Shown here piece after piece: positions 46,654-58,358 of a DNA stretch of 64,000 nt (its first letter is position 1; each line of letters starts with the position of its first letter). A program made the translations under genes and the position numbers. This stretch comes from Chlamydomonas reinhardtii. Taxonomy: Eukaryota; Chlorophyta; Chlorophyceae; Chlamydomonadales; Chlamydomonadaceae. The stretch spans positions 4,602,190-4,666,189 of the forward strand of contig NC_057010.1 of assembly GCF_000002595.2 (NCBI RefSeq). The letters run 5' to 3'. The notes below the pieces were generated by a model. It was not told the origin of the DNA and searched no databases. It saw nothing but the letters and a program-made list of their open reading frames with translations.

Positions 46654-49600
46654 ATGTTGCGTGGAATTCGGGGTTGGTTGCTTGGCGAATCAGGTGCGTA
46701 CATTTCAGCCGACAAGAAAGCATCTGAACACAATGATCAACACAAGCCGTCGCCGCTTGTCGCTTGTCAACGATCTCATAAACGCGCGCTGACATTTGCT
46801 CCTTCACAGGCAACCAAGCACCTGAACAGCAGAAACAGACTGTTGCGCAGCCTCAGGCCCAGCGACAGGCGCATGCGCCGGCTCAACAGCTGCGCCAGCC
46901 GCAGGGGCCTGCAGGTGCGCCTGGGGGCCTACCGGCGCCCGGCCACATGGCTGCGACAAGCCCTGGGCCCCGATGGGCCGGCTACAGCGAGCCCAACCCC
47001 GGCGCCCCGGCGATCCCGGTGTCGGACGTGGGGCCCTCCTACCTGGTGTCGGCCCGCAAGCTGAAGCGCCCCGCCAGCGAGCTGCAGGCCGACGCCGGCG
47101 CCCTAGCAACACAGAACGCCCAGCAATTCGTATCCTCCAACTTCACGCCAGCGCCGATGGCGCGCCCCGCGTCCGCCGCCTTCGACGGGACGGAGGTCCG
47201 GCCTGCCAAGCGCCACGCAGCCTCCGTGGGACCCCACACTGGCCCATGGTGGATGAAGGCAGGCCCCGGCGCGCGCAACGGCACTGGTGCCGGCGCCGGG
47301 TCAGGGGGCGCCTCGGGCGTGGTGCCGCCGCCGGGCACGCTGGGCGCCGCCGCGGATGCGCAGCGCGGCGGGGGCTCACCGCTGGGCTCAGTGCTGCGCC
47401 TGGGCGCCAGCAGCAGGCTCGGCGGCGCGGTGCAGGGCGGCGCGGCGCCCGACGCTTCGGGGGCTAATGTCGCAGCTGAGGCGGGCGCTGCGGGTGCGGG
47501 CGGCGCGACAACGGATGCCGGCCGCGCGCAGTGGTCGCGTGCGGTGCGCCTGTCGGCTTCCACCATCCGGCCTCCCAGCCATGGCTACGGCTACAGCGTT
47601 GGCTATGGGGCCGCCCAGCAGCAGCAGCAGCCACCTGCCATGAAGAGGTGCGTGGAGGGGCTTGTCCGCTCCCTCATCATTTCACAGTAGCGCCTACCGT
47701 ACCTGAGGAGCTAACTCACGTTTCACCGTGCTGCCCGCATCCTGTGCTGCAATCAACAACCTGTCTACCCACCCGTACCCACCCGTTGCTCCTGCCGCCG
47801 CGTCTGCATGGTAATTCACCACCACCATCACCACCACCACCACTACCGCCACCACTACCGCGACCACAGGCGGCCGCTGAAGCGCTGGTACGAGGGCGAT
47901 GAGGAGGGCGCGGACGACGACGTCCTCGAGGTGGTGCCCGGCGCCGCCCCCGCCCCCGCCACCACAGCAGCCGCTCCAGCACTGGCCGCACCCAGCGGCG
48001 GCCTGTTCGGTCAGGCGGCCGCAACCGCTCTGGCGCTCGCCACGCCGCCGCCGGCGCCCAAGCCCGGAGCGGGTGCAGGCGCAGCCGGCGCCGCAGGTGC
48101 AGCCGCGGGCACGGGTGCGGCGCCGACCTTCCCTGGCTTCAGCATGGGTGCCGCCCCCGCGGCCCCCGCAGCCGACAAGGCGGCGGCCGGCGAGCCCTCG
48201 GCCGCCGTCAGCGCCAAGCCCGCCGCCACGCACGGCGGGGCCGACGCTGCCAAGGCGGCCGCGCCGGCGGCTGGCAACCTCTTCGGCAGCCTGGCTCCCT
48301 CGGCGGCGCCTGCTGGTACGGGCTCCACGCCCGCCGCAGCTGCTGCAGGCGGCGCCGCCACCTCCACCACCCCGGCCTTCACCGGCAGCTTTACGTTTGG
48401 AGGCGTCACCCCCACAGCGGCCACGACGCCGGGTGCGTCGGCTGCCAGCGGCGCGGCGGCCTCGGCCGAAGCCGTGCCGGGCGCTGCCGCCGCACCACCC
48501 GCCGCCAGCCCTGCAGCGGCGTCCGGCACGCCCACTACGGCCACGGAAGCCACCATCAACGCAGCTGCGAGCACCGCGGCCGCACCGGCCGCCACAACAA
48601 GCTTTTCCTTTGGCGGCGGCGCGTCCCTTGCGCCGGCGGCGACCGGCCAGTTCGCGTTTGGCGGTGGCAGCACAGCGCCAGCGGCGCTGGCAGGGGGTGC
48701 GACCGCAGCCACAACACCCGCGGCGCCTACACCCGCGGCGCCTGGCGGTGCAGCGGACGGGACAGCCGCAAGCAACAACACTGCCGCCGCCGCAGCTCCT
48801 GTAAGCTCCACGCCGGCCGCCGCCGCCGCTGCTCCTGCAGGCGCCCCGGCTGGAGGCTTCACCTTTGGCGGGGCGTTGGGCGGGGCTGCCAATCTGTTTG
48901 GGGCGAAGCCCGCAGACGCTGCGCCTTCTGCGTCCGAGGACGCGGCTGCTAAGCCTGCCGTGCCTCTCTTTGGCGCCCCGGCTGCTACCACTGCCCTCGG
49001 CACGGCGCCAACCAGCTTCACCTTTGGGGGCGTGGCGGCATCCGCCCCGGCGGCGGCGACAGGCACGGCCGCGGCCACCACCACCGCTCCGGCGGCCGCC
49101 CCGGCCCTGAGCCTCTCCTTTGGCAGTAGTGCGGCGGCGCCGACATCCGCGGCCGCATCCGTGGCGGCGCCCGCGAACCCGTTCGCCGCGGCCACCGCTG
49201 GCAGCACGCCGTCCTTTAGCTTCGGCGCCGCGCCGCCCGCCAGCACCACCGCGCCGAGCACCGCAGCCGCCATCGCCGGCGCCAGCGCCAGCACAACGCC
49301 TTCGGCATCGGCGCCGACGTCGCTGCCCGCCTTCGGTGCGCCCGCCAGCGGCGCCACAGGCACGCCCTCGTTCACCTTTGGCGGCGGCGTGCCGGGCTTC
49401 GGCGCGGCCGCAACCACGGGTGCTGCGGCTGGCACGGCCGGTACGTCAGCAGCGACCGCGGCGCCTGCAGCCGCCGCCGGCAGCGCTGCACCGGCAGCCC
49501 CGGCCTTCGCCGGCTTTGGCGCTGCTGCAGCTGCAGGTGCAGGTGCGGCTCCTGGCACGGCGGCACCGGCACCGTCCGCGGGCGCGGCTCCGTCAACCGG

Positions 49601-51588
49601 CTTCACGTTCGGCGCGGTGGCCCCAGGGGCACCTGCCGGCGGCAGCACGGGTGGCGCAGCGCCCGCGGCGGCCGCGGCTCCGACGTCCGGCTTCGGCGCT
49701 GCAGCTGCCAGCACGACACCTGCGCCCGGAGGCACGCCCCTGTTCGGCGCAGCTAGCGCGTCGGGCGCGGCGCCTGGTTTCGGCGGCTTCGGCGCGGCCG
49801 CGGCCGCGGCCGCGGCCGCGCCTGCCGCCGGCTCCACGCCTGCTGCCGGGGCTGGTACGGGCACCCCCATGTTCGGGGCGACACCTGCGCCCGGAGGCAC
49901 GCCCGCGTTTGGAGCTGCTACAGGCAGCGCGCCTGCCTTCGGCACCACCCCTAACTTCGGTAGGTGCCTAGTTGCTTTTGCTTGCTGCAAGAGGTTACTG
50001 TCGGTACCCATGTGTGTGTCAGTGTGCTGGCTGGCTGCTCGTAATTGCCCTCGCAGCCTAACTGTCCCCGGCACATTTCATGACAGGCGCTGGCGCGGCG
50101 CCCAGCGGCGGGCTCGGAGGCGCGGCCGCCTCTGGCATTCCGGCGTTTGGTGCGGGCACTACACCATCCCCCGCCTTCGGAGCCTCCTCCAGCACGCCAG
50201 CCGGCACGACCGGCACCCCTGCCTTCGGTGGCTTCGGCGCAGGTGTGTCCTTGCACATGACGGCTGCTGGTCCATGTCCATACTGCTCCTGTCCGCCTCC
50301 TTGCAATCCTGGGGTTTATTCATCGTCTTTGTCCGTTCTTGTGCCCACGCACACCAATTCGCCCATGCTTGTGCCCTCGCAGGTGCCTCCCAGCCCGCGG
50401 CCTCCGGCTTCGGTGCGGCCGCCGCTGCCTCTCAGCAGGCAACTGGCGCACCCGTGTCCACCGCCCCTGCCAGCACTGGCTTCGGCGGCTTTGGCGCGGC
50501 TCCTGCGGCCGGCAGCGGTCCTGCATTTGGCGCCGCGGGCTCTGGCTTCGGCGCGGGCGCGCCCACCGGCAGCACGGCGGGCTTCGGCTCGAGTGGCGGC
50601 GCGGCACCCACAGCCGCCTTCGGAGCCACGGGCGCGGCTGGCGCCGCGCCGACGCCTGCGTTTGGCGTGACCCCGGCATTTGGCGCTGGTGCACCTGCCG
50701 CTACAGGCGGGTTCGGTGGCTTCGGTGCAGGTGCGGAGCGTCTCATGAGTCCGGACTTGTGTGCGTGATTTTGCACAGGGAAGGTACCAGGCACCATGCT
50801 AGTCGGTGCCTTGAATCTCCTTTTTGCTTATGTTGCTCAGCGTTTGCCTGTGGCCCTGTAGGAGCGTCCAAGCCGGCCGCACCGACCTTTGGCGCCGCGG
50901 GGCCCACGTTCGGTGCCGCTCCGGCCCCGGCCGCCGGCGGCTTCGGCGCCCCAGCGGCGCCCACTCCGGCTTTTGGATCTGGCGGCGGAGCTGCGCCCGC
51001 GTTTGGCGCATCTGGCTTCGGTACGTCGCCAGCTGTCGTGTCCTCGCAAAGCTTATCAACTCGTCCTTCGTCATGTTCATCTGATGCGTGTATGACTCTT
51101 GATGTCACTGTCGATCTTATCAACGTCGATCACATGGCCTGGCGCGCTCTAATCACGACGCTGTACCCGTCCTCCATTCGTGTGCAACACCTGCAGGCGC
51201 GGCACAGCCCGCGGCTCCTACCCCCGGCTTCGGCGCCGGCGCCTCGACGGGTTTCGGCGGCACCAGCTCTCCCGCCTTCGGAGCACCCGCACCCGGCACA
51301 ACAACCGGCTTTGGCGGATTTGGAGCGCCCGCCGCCCAGCCGGCGCCGGCCGCTCCCGCGCCGGGCTTCGGCGCCGGCATGCCTTCATTCGGCGGCGCCG
51401 CGCCGGGCTTTGGCGCGGCGCCGGCGGGCCCAAATTTCGGCGGCGCGGTGCCGGCCTTTGGTCAGGCGGCACCGGCGGGCGCACCCGTGTTTGGCGCGGC
51501 GCCGGCGGGTGGGGACGGGTTCAACATGGGCGCAGGCGGTGGCGATCGCCGTCGCGTGACGGCCTCTCGCAACAAGGGCCGGCGATGA
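46654..51588 (+). CDS. FG-repeat nucleoporin (nuclear basket type likely)
   Basis: Exons 46654-46693, 46810-47647, 47870-49959, 50087-50242, 50383-50730, 50862-51020 and 51197-51588 join in frame to 1340 residues. Exon 1 encodes MLRGIRGWLLGES, a short amphipathic, possibly membrane-touching helix. Residues ~60-300 are Gln/Pro/Ala-rich with basic patches (ARKLKRPAS, PAMKRRPLKRWYEG). From ~320 onward the protein is a low-complexity Ala/Pro/Thr/Gly region with many FG motifs (FTFGG, FGGFGA, PAFGA) that form the permeability barrier and bind transport receptors. The C-terminus ends in a basic tail (DRRRVTASRNKGRR), as in Nup1/Nup136/Nup153-type basket nucleoporins; that subtype is my inference. 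The three introns after exon 3 and the last one all split a Gly codon of an FG-type repeat in phase 1. Confidence 0.85.
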
Positions 51589-52681
51589 GGCCCGGGGTTG
51601 GTGGCTGTTGCCTAAGATGTTGGAGCATGGGCGGGCAGGGCATAGTGATTCATGCATTGCGTTAGCAACGTGAGGTTGGTTATTGTTGCGGGAGCAATCG
51701 TACTTTCCCAAGCGTAATGGCTGGCTCAACCTTTGCGCCTAGGGATGCTTTTCACGTGTTGGTAATAAAGCGCTTGTGTTGTCCGCGGTTTTTCCTGAGA
51801 ATGGTGGCCTGCTTTGACGGTAAGGCCTAACACACTCGCTGAAGCTGCCGCGGCGACCAGCGTCACTTGGCGTCAAGCCGTTGTGAACGGTTGTATGGGA
51901 CGGCCTACAGCAACATCGTTGTGCGCGGGACGCAAGCGAGAGAGAAGCAGGATTGAGTGGGTGCCAAGGGCGGGACCCGAGGGAGTGGGGTAGGGGCGTA
52001 GAAGGCACCAGATGCTCAGCTGGTCTGGTAGTCGAGATTCCGGTGAGAGCGCGCAGCGAGCTTAGGCTAATGTGAAATGCTTCGTGTGGCTGCTGAAGAA
52101 TTCGCCAACGTCTCTTGTGCGGAATGTGTTGCCAACGTAGAATGTCATGTGCATGGAAGGCGGCACAGTCGGTTTGTCAAGGGACGGCCGGCACAGGGTA
52201 GCGCTCGTGGTGGGCTTAGCTGCAGTACAGTCCGGTCGTACCTAGTAGTACGGATAGCAGCAGCGTTAGCGCTTTGCTTGGCGGCCAGTAAAGCACACGG
52301 CTAGCTCGAACCGGATCAAAACTGTAAACCGACGAAACTGCCTGTCCGCTTCACGACGCCTGGTGATGCTGGCCGGGGCCGTTACAGTAGTGGGGCTGTG
52401 CTGGCTCCTTGCCGCCATGCCGCCACACTGGCCCAGCAGGCAAACCCGTGAGGCAAACCCTTGTCTACTGCATCCAACAGTTCCACGTTCCCTGTTCTAG
52501 ATTGGCGCTTAGTTAGTTCCCCTGGACACCACCAGCCACCGCTCGCGCGTCAGCACTTGAGTTTGCAAGCGTTGGCTTCTTTGCTTCGCACCAATCCAAT
52601 GCAGCGACTTGAATATATCGCCGCGCCATCGCCGTCCAGCGCCGTCCAGCGCCGTCGCAGTACCCAAACGTCTCAAGCTCC
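51589..52681. other. convergent intergenic region
   Basis: 3' UTRs of the nucleoporin (plus) and the GT90 gene (minus); nothing else recognised. Confidence 0.4.
52382..52386 (-). terminator. TGTAA poly(A) signal of GT90 gene
   Basis: TTACA on the plus strand, TGTAA in gene sense, about 296 bases beyond the stop. Confidence 0.5.
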
Positions 52682-55600
52682 TCACTTGCGCCGCTTCCGC
52701 CGATCAGATGAGCCTGCAATGTCTCTGGGTATCTGGAACCCGCGCTCCCGCATACGCACCACCAGCTCCTCAATAAATGGGTCCATGTCGCTAAATAAGG
52801 ACTTGTAGGCTAGGAGCGCGTCACGCAGGTATCGCACACGCGCCGCCAGCGTCAGGAACCTGTACGGCACGGAGGCGCGACGCACACACGTGCACACATA
52901 CACACTCATGGTTGGAACACAATACCGTACCGTGCAGCAAGGGAAGACGGTGGGCGCCCGCACGCACGGACAGCACGTATACCCAAAGAGGGGCGCACTT
53001 TCGGGCCGTGGCCCTCGCACCGTTGTTAGGATAGCAAGCACTCACCTCACGGCGAAACTCTGTCCCTCACGGATCATGTGTTGGATCTCCTCCGGATACA
53101 CGGAATCCTTGTGTCGCACGGCCTGTGAGATACAGCAATCCATAGGGCTTCCCAAACAGGCAATGGCCTCTGGACTTCGGAGGCGCACCCGGGCACACAC
53201 ATGGTAGTCGCACGCAGCGTAGGTGGCCCGGCAGTATGTGTCGAGGCATTGCAGAGAGGCCACACGCTGCTGCCATACACATCTAGCCACAGTCCCAGGC
53301 GCACCTGAACGACATCATAGATGTCCTCCCTGCCTCGAGATGTTGTGTTCCAGAACGGCACGAAGTGCACATCCGGCTTCAATGACCTGGACGCAGCGAA
53401 AGAGCAGTGGGCAAAGCGCTTAGTTAGCGGCGACTGCAAGAGGAAATAATGGGGGAGCCAGTTATGGGAGCCGCGTAGACACTCCAGCCCGTGTATGGCG
53501 CTCGGCCCAGGCCTCAGGACACCCGAGCAACTGGCCCAGATCTCACGACACCCAAGCAAGTGGCCTTGCCCGCCGTGCGCCGTGCAGCAACATGCATGTC
53601 CTTCTCCGCTTTCTTGCACCCTGCATCCTGCCACATCCGTATCCTACTGTTCCCACTGTACCACACTGCACCCCGGCCACCCGCCGCCGCCTGCACCACG
53701 CACACCTCGACCCCCGTCCCGTGCAGCACCTGCTGTAGTGGGCCAGGAAGGGCTGGTTCTGGAGCAGGACCAGCGAGTTGGTGTGCAGCAGCTGCGAGCC
53801 AGCATGCATGCACGGGGGTATCCGTTGGGTGCGGCGGCGCGCGGACGACAGAGGGCTCCCACAGTGTGACGGGACGCAGGCAAGCCCATGCACTCCTCCT
53901 CCAGTCCTGCCGCCCGTAGAATGTTTTCTTATGCAACACCGTACTGGCCCAAGGCGGGCGGGGCGATGCTTGCAGCCACCCACCATGTCCAGACGGAAGC
54001 TAGCAGTGTGGCCCTCGAGGTGGATGAGGTACCTGTGGGTTGAGCAGTTGGCGCGGTGCAGCGGCAAGGCTCGGTGGGAAATGAGCTGTATGGACATAGC
54101 AGGTTACGTAGGCTTGCATGGCTAACAGACGGGCCAGCACCACCCCTCATCACTTACTTGTAGTAGGTATGGTTGGCGAGAGGCACCGTCTTCATGACTG
54201 GTGGAGCCTTGTTGACGCACTGTGCAGGGGTAAACGAGTAACCAGCATGTCAGGCAGAGTGAATGTCCGCCCACATCCGCCGCCCACATCCGCCGCCCCC
54301 ACCCGCGCATTGTGCAAGCACCCACCGTGCTGACGCCCTTGTACGGCGCGGTCAGGGCCACATCCAACACCGACTGGCCCCGCCCCTGGTCCTCATCCTG
54401 TATCATGAAGCACGGACAAATGCAAGGGCGTGCAGGATGCAATGCACTGTGGTACCATCCATACGCATGCACTTTGTGTGCGACAGTCACGCTCGCGTAA
54501 TTGTATGTCCCCCCAAGCAAGTAAGCTTATACCGGTACTGGGCAACACACGCACCCGCATGGATAGATACGCCAGCCAGGCACGAGTGCAGGGCGTTTCG
54601 CACTCAGGCTTAAACTTGCCAAGCCTGGGACAGAGCGAGGGGGTGCAGGCTTTGAGGGCGTGTGGCGTTTGGGTCACTGAGCCCGCGTGGGCGGGAGGGA
54701 AAAGCCAGGCCACAAACGTGTGCATGTTTAGTAGTTACAAGGCGGTGCGCATGCGGCGCTGCGGGTGGGGAGGTGCAAGGCCCTTGAGTAGCTCCCTGAC
54801 CCACCACCAGTTGCTGCAAAACGGTGTCCCCCTGAAGAAGGCTGTAGAGGGTTGGATGTGTGGCGCAGAAGGATCAAGAAGGGAGCACACCAAATTAGCC
54901 GGCATGCAAAACCCATCCAGAAACCATACTGCACTGTACATGTGGGCGGTGAGTCTTGCTCCTCACGTCCTCACCAGTCCTCGCTCCTCAATGTGTCACT
55001 CACCCACATCCTTCTTGAGGTGCCAAGGGTACTGGTAGCTGGACCTTGCAACGTAGAGGAACTGGGGAATTAGGATGTCTGTGTCGTTGCCTGTGGCCGC
55101 GTCCACCGTCTTAATCAGGCTCAGCAGCGGCGCGCTGCAATTCCTGCCCGGACCACACCAGCGCGGCCTGAGGGGCAGGCAGGGGTGTCAGAGGCTGAGG
55201 AAAGCGCAACGCGAGCCGTGCGTGTGTGCTTGTCAGAGGTTTGCAGCAGGTTTGGGGCACTGAGCGACCAAAGCAGGCTCGGGGCCATGCGTGGGATGGC
55301 AGGGGCTTGGCTGGTTTTGGGGTTTTTGTGCGCTTGCACGTGCAGACTGACGGTACGTTAGGAGCACGCACGCACGCGACAACAATGCTGCTGGTGCTGC
55401 TCACTGGTTGTCCTCCACGTTGTGCACAAACAGCACATCCGGCAGCTTCAAATCGCCGCGGTCCAGCAGCGGCTGCAGATGGTTGTAAAAGGCGTGGATC
55501 TGCGGAAGCAGCGACAGGTAGAGGAGGGGCGGGGTGCACCACATGCACCGGTAGGTCAAAGATAACTGCTGTCGTCAGCCAGCCGCTGTCCGCACGCGCG

Positions 55601-56267
55601 TGTTGCAACATATGCACTACAAATCGAGTAGAGGCATTTCGTGTGGTGGGCTGCTCTCGTGCTGGTGTGGGGAAGGCCTGCTAGCGGATTGAAGTCTCTC
55701 ATTGTTGCCCGGCTTCCCTGGCAGCACTACGCAGGCTTGGGGCCATGGGCACCCTGCTGCTTAAGCGTACGACCATGCGGCCGCTGCCAACATACATGCG
55801 CCAAGCGCACTGTACCCAACCACGCACCCACACACCTGTGGTGCAGACGAGTCCGGCGGGTACCGCCGGTGGGGGTCTTGAGCGAAAGGGTAGTAAATCT
55901 GATTCTGTGATGGTGGGGTGAAACACATGTGCAAACACAGGTGCACCGTGGGGGTCGGGGGCTCGCGCTGCTCTCGCCATTGTAACACGCTACGTACGGG
56001 GCCGTCGTGGGTCGCCCTCTGCCCAGCACGCCTGCCAAGCAGCGAACCATCCACAGCTGCGCACTCCGCGTCCCGTCGTATGCCTTTCTTGTTCCCTTGA
56101 TGGGAGCAAACTCATAAACAATTGTCCGCACCTTGTATATAAGCACCAACTGATGCACGGCTTTCAGGTTATGCAGCCTCATCAAGTCATCGTACAACTG
56201 CATTGCGGCGTTGGCCTTGAGCGGGGCCCGCTGCCGCCAGTAGGCTATGTCCGCCTCCAGGTTTTCC
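52682..56267 (-). CDS. GT90 (CAP10/POGLUT-like) glycosyltransferase, N-terminus unresolved
   Basis: Thirteen exons join in phase on the minus strand: 56267-56132, 55904-55836, 55499-55405, 55167-55004, 54841-54739, 54624-54555, 54397-54326, 54219-54158, 54032-53984, 53791-53730, 53386-53305, 53122-53046 and 52859-52682, about 406 residues. The first enters in phase 2, so a 5' exon (probably with the signal anchor) is missing. GT90/CAP10 landmarks run in order: LKLPDVLFVHNVED, CSAPLLSLIKT, ILIPQFLYVAR, AFFRGTPFCSN, YYKYLIHLEGHTASFRL (the family signature), SLVLLQNQ, KPDVHFVPF, and PEEIQHMIREGQSFAVR. The protein ends in a basic tail (DRRKRRK). Relatives transfer glucose or xylose to proteins or polysaccharides in the ER/Golgi; the acceptor here is unknown. 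It converges with the nucleoporin gene. Confidence 0.85.
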
Positions 56268-58358
56268 CTGCGAGCATGCGCAGGACCTCCTTTTGGCGCT
56301 ATGTGAGCACATCGCCCTCAGCGGTACCCTGTTGCACCACTGCTGAAGGTCAGAGGAAACCCTAGAACCCTAGCGTGGCTGGACCGGCAATTCGTGGCGA
56401 TTGATGGAGCGTCTCTGCCAGCCACACCGTGCCCGCGCGCGTCAGCCCAGTTAAACACACGCTGTGCAACGGGAGAGCGTCAAGCATCTCGCACCCCGCA
56501 GCATCCAGCCCGACGTTTCACCTCAGATGCTGCGCCCATTCGTGCTCAGCGGGCTCCAGATGGCCGACCGGGACCTCCAGCAAATCAAAGAACGGCTTTA
56601 CAGTTTTTGGGTCGATCGCTGTAACCACCTTCGTTGAAAACAAAAACAGGAACATCATCACGAGTACCATTGTCTCTTGCTTTCCTCTAGTATAGTTCTC
56701 TACCGATTGACACGTCCGAAGATAAAGGCTTATATGAAGAAACTAGCACCGCTCCTTGTCCAATGGCTCGAGCGAGAGCGGTGGGGAAGCGGTCAGTATG
56801 GCCAGTCGCAACGGTCAGTAAAAAACAACAGTGCGATCACTCCCTTACAAGGTGGCATGCAATGGGAATTACCAGGGATCCTTAATATTGCAACGGGCGG
56901 ATGACGGGCTACACAATCTGCTTAACCGCTGGCACGACAGGGTTCCCGAGGCTGAAGGCTGCTGGAGGGCGCCTTCAAGCAGCGGTACGGTACCGTTTGG
57001 GTTTTGCACTCCCGAGCCGATCTGTCCCTTCATGATCCCCTGAGTGCTGCAGAATTTTGGGAGTTGTCCGGGGCACCCGGGGGACACGCCCCCGTAGACC
57101 CTTTCGGTGCGTGCCGACGTGTGGGGACAGGCGGGACCAACATGCGGCGGCCGCAGGAGCTGAGGCCCAGGGGAGGCCTGAGGCGGATGGAGGTGGCGAC
57201 CAGGGGTGGCCAAGGGTAGGGACAGCCGGGCAGCTGAGGCAGGTAAGCTTCCGTGACGGGCACAGCGCTCCAGTGAACTGAAGGAACCAGAAAGTACCAC
57301 CGCCACAGCGTCAGAAGTGGGGTGCGCCGAAGGTTTGCGCGTTCCCCGGCGCTGTTCGCACCTAGTGCGCGGCCACAGCTCCCCTACCGAACGTCGCAGC
57401 ACCTATCCTCACCATCAGCAACGCTTCCTCACCTCCGGTTGTGTTGTTGGCGTGTTGCACCGCATTCGGCCTGCCCGCCACAATTGTCGTACACATTCGG
57501 GCCCCTCTTCTGCTTTGCTTCGCCTTGTTCTTGCCCCTGCTTGTCACACTGTCGCCCGGCCATTGTTTTGCTGCACGCCGTTGCATTACGCTAGTGCTCG
57601 TCTACACAGCTCATCCGTGGACGCCGGTCGACTGCCTGCAGGTGCGCATCGGCTATGCTATCCGCGCGGTGTGGCGTCGCATTGAGTCTGTGTGGTGCTA
57701 TCGCCTTGGCCGGGCGCCCGGAGCGTGAGGAATGCGCGTCAGCAAAACATCGACACAACCTGCCAGCTACCGTCGGTACAGTAACAGCGCGCGAACGACG
57801 CACCAATGCCTTGTCCCTTCTTGCTACGCATTTATGTGGGCACGGGTGGGAGCCACACACATCGGGACTACGCTTTCCTGCCCCTTGCCATGTTCCATCA
57901 CGACGGCGCTGTTCGCACGCAACCCGCAGAGGGGCCGGCATCACCAAGTCACATGCGCCTGCGCAAACCTCTGCCAAGACAGCCCGGCCTACAGCTAAAA
58001 CTTACGTCAGCACCACACAAGACTACCCGACTGCTCACGCATGGCACATAACATTCGTTTCCTCACGCGTCCTTCACACGCCTCGCCCACGCATCACACT
58101 CAGCGCAATTCCGCGGAAGTTCCGCGGCGTAACGGCTCCACGCACATACATAGCACTTGTTGCACTGCTACTCATGGCTCAACGTGTTCAGTCACATGTC
58201 AGGGTTGCACCTTCGGGGAGCCCCCATGTTAATGTACGTGTGCCCCCATCCTGCTCCAGTCTCTGACAGCGGCATAACAGCTGCTTATTTGCATCACACC
58301 TCTCCCTACGGCTGCCCTAGTAGGACTATTCAGTACCTAACAATACGATCACAAATCC
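56268..58358. other. region upstream of GT90 and downstream of PGDH-B
   Basis: Should contain the missing GT90 5' exon and promoter and the PGDH-B 3' UTR. A hydrophobic plus-strand frame at 57441-57728 is open but lacks other support. No repeats of note. Confidence 0.35.

Noticed and set aside
48011-50074. 687-residue minus-strand open frame opposite the nucleoporin
   Set aside because: Shadow of the GC-rich, third-position-biased FG exon; the plus strand has splice continuity and FG motifs.
57441-57728. hydrophobic plus-strand ORF resembling a membrane protein
   Set aside because: The hydrophobic stretch comes from T/C-rich DNA; there are no splice partners, domain or host codon bias to support it.
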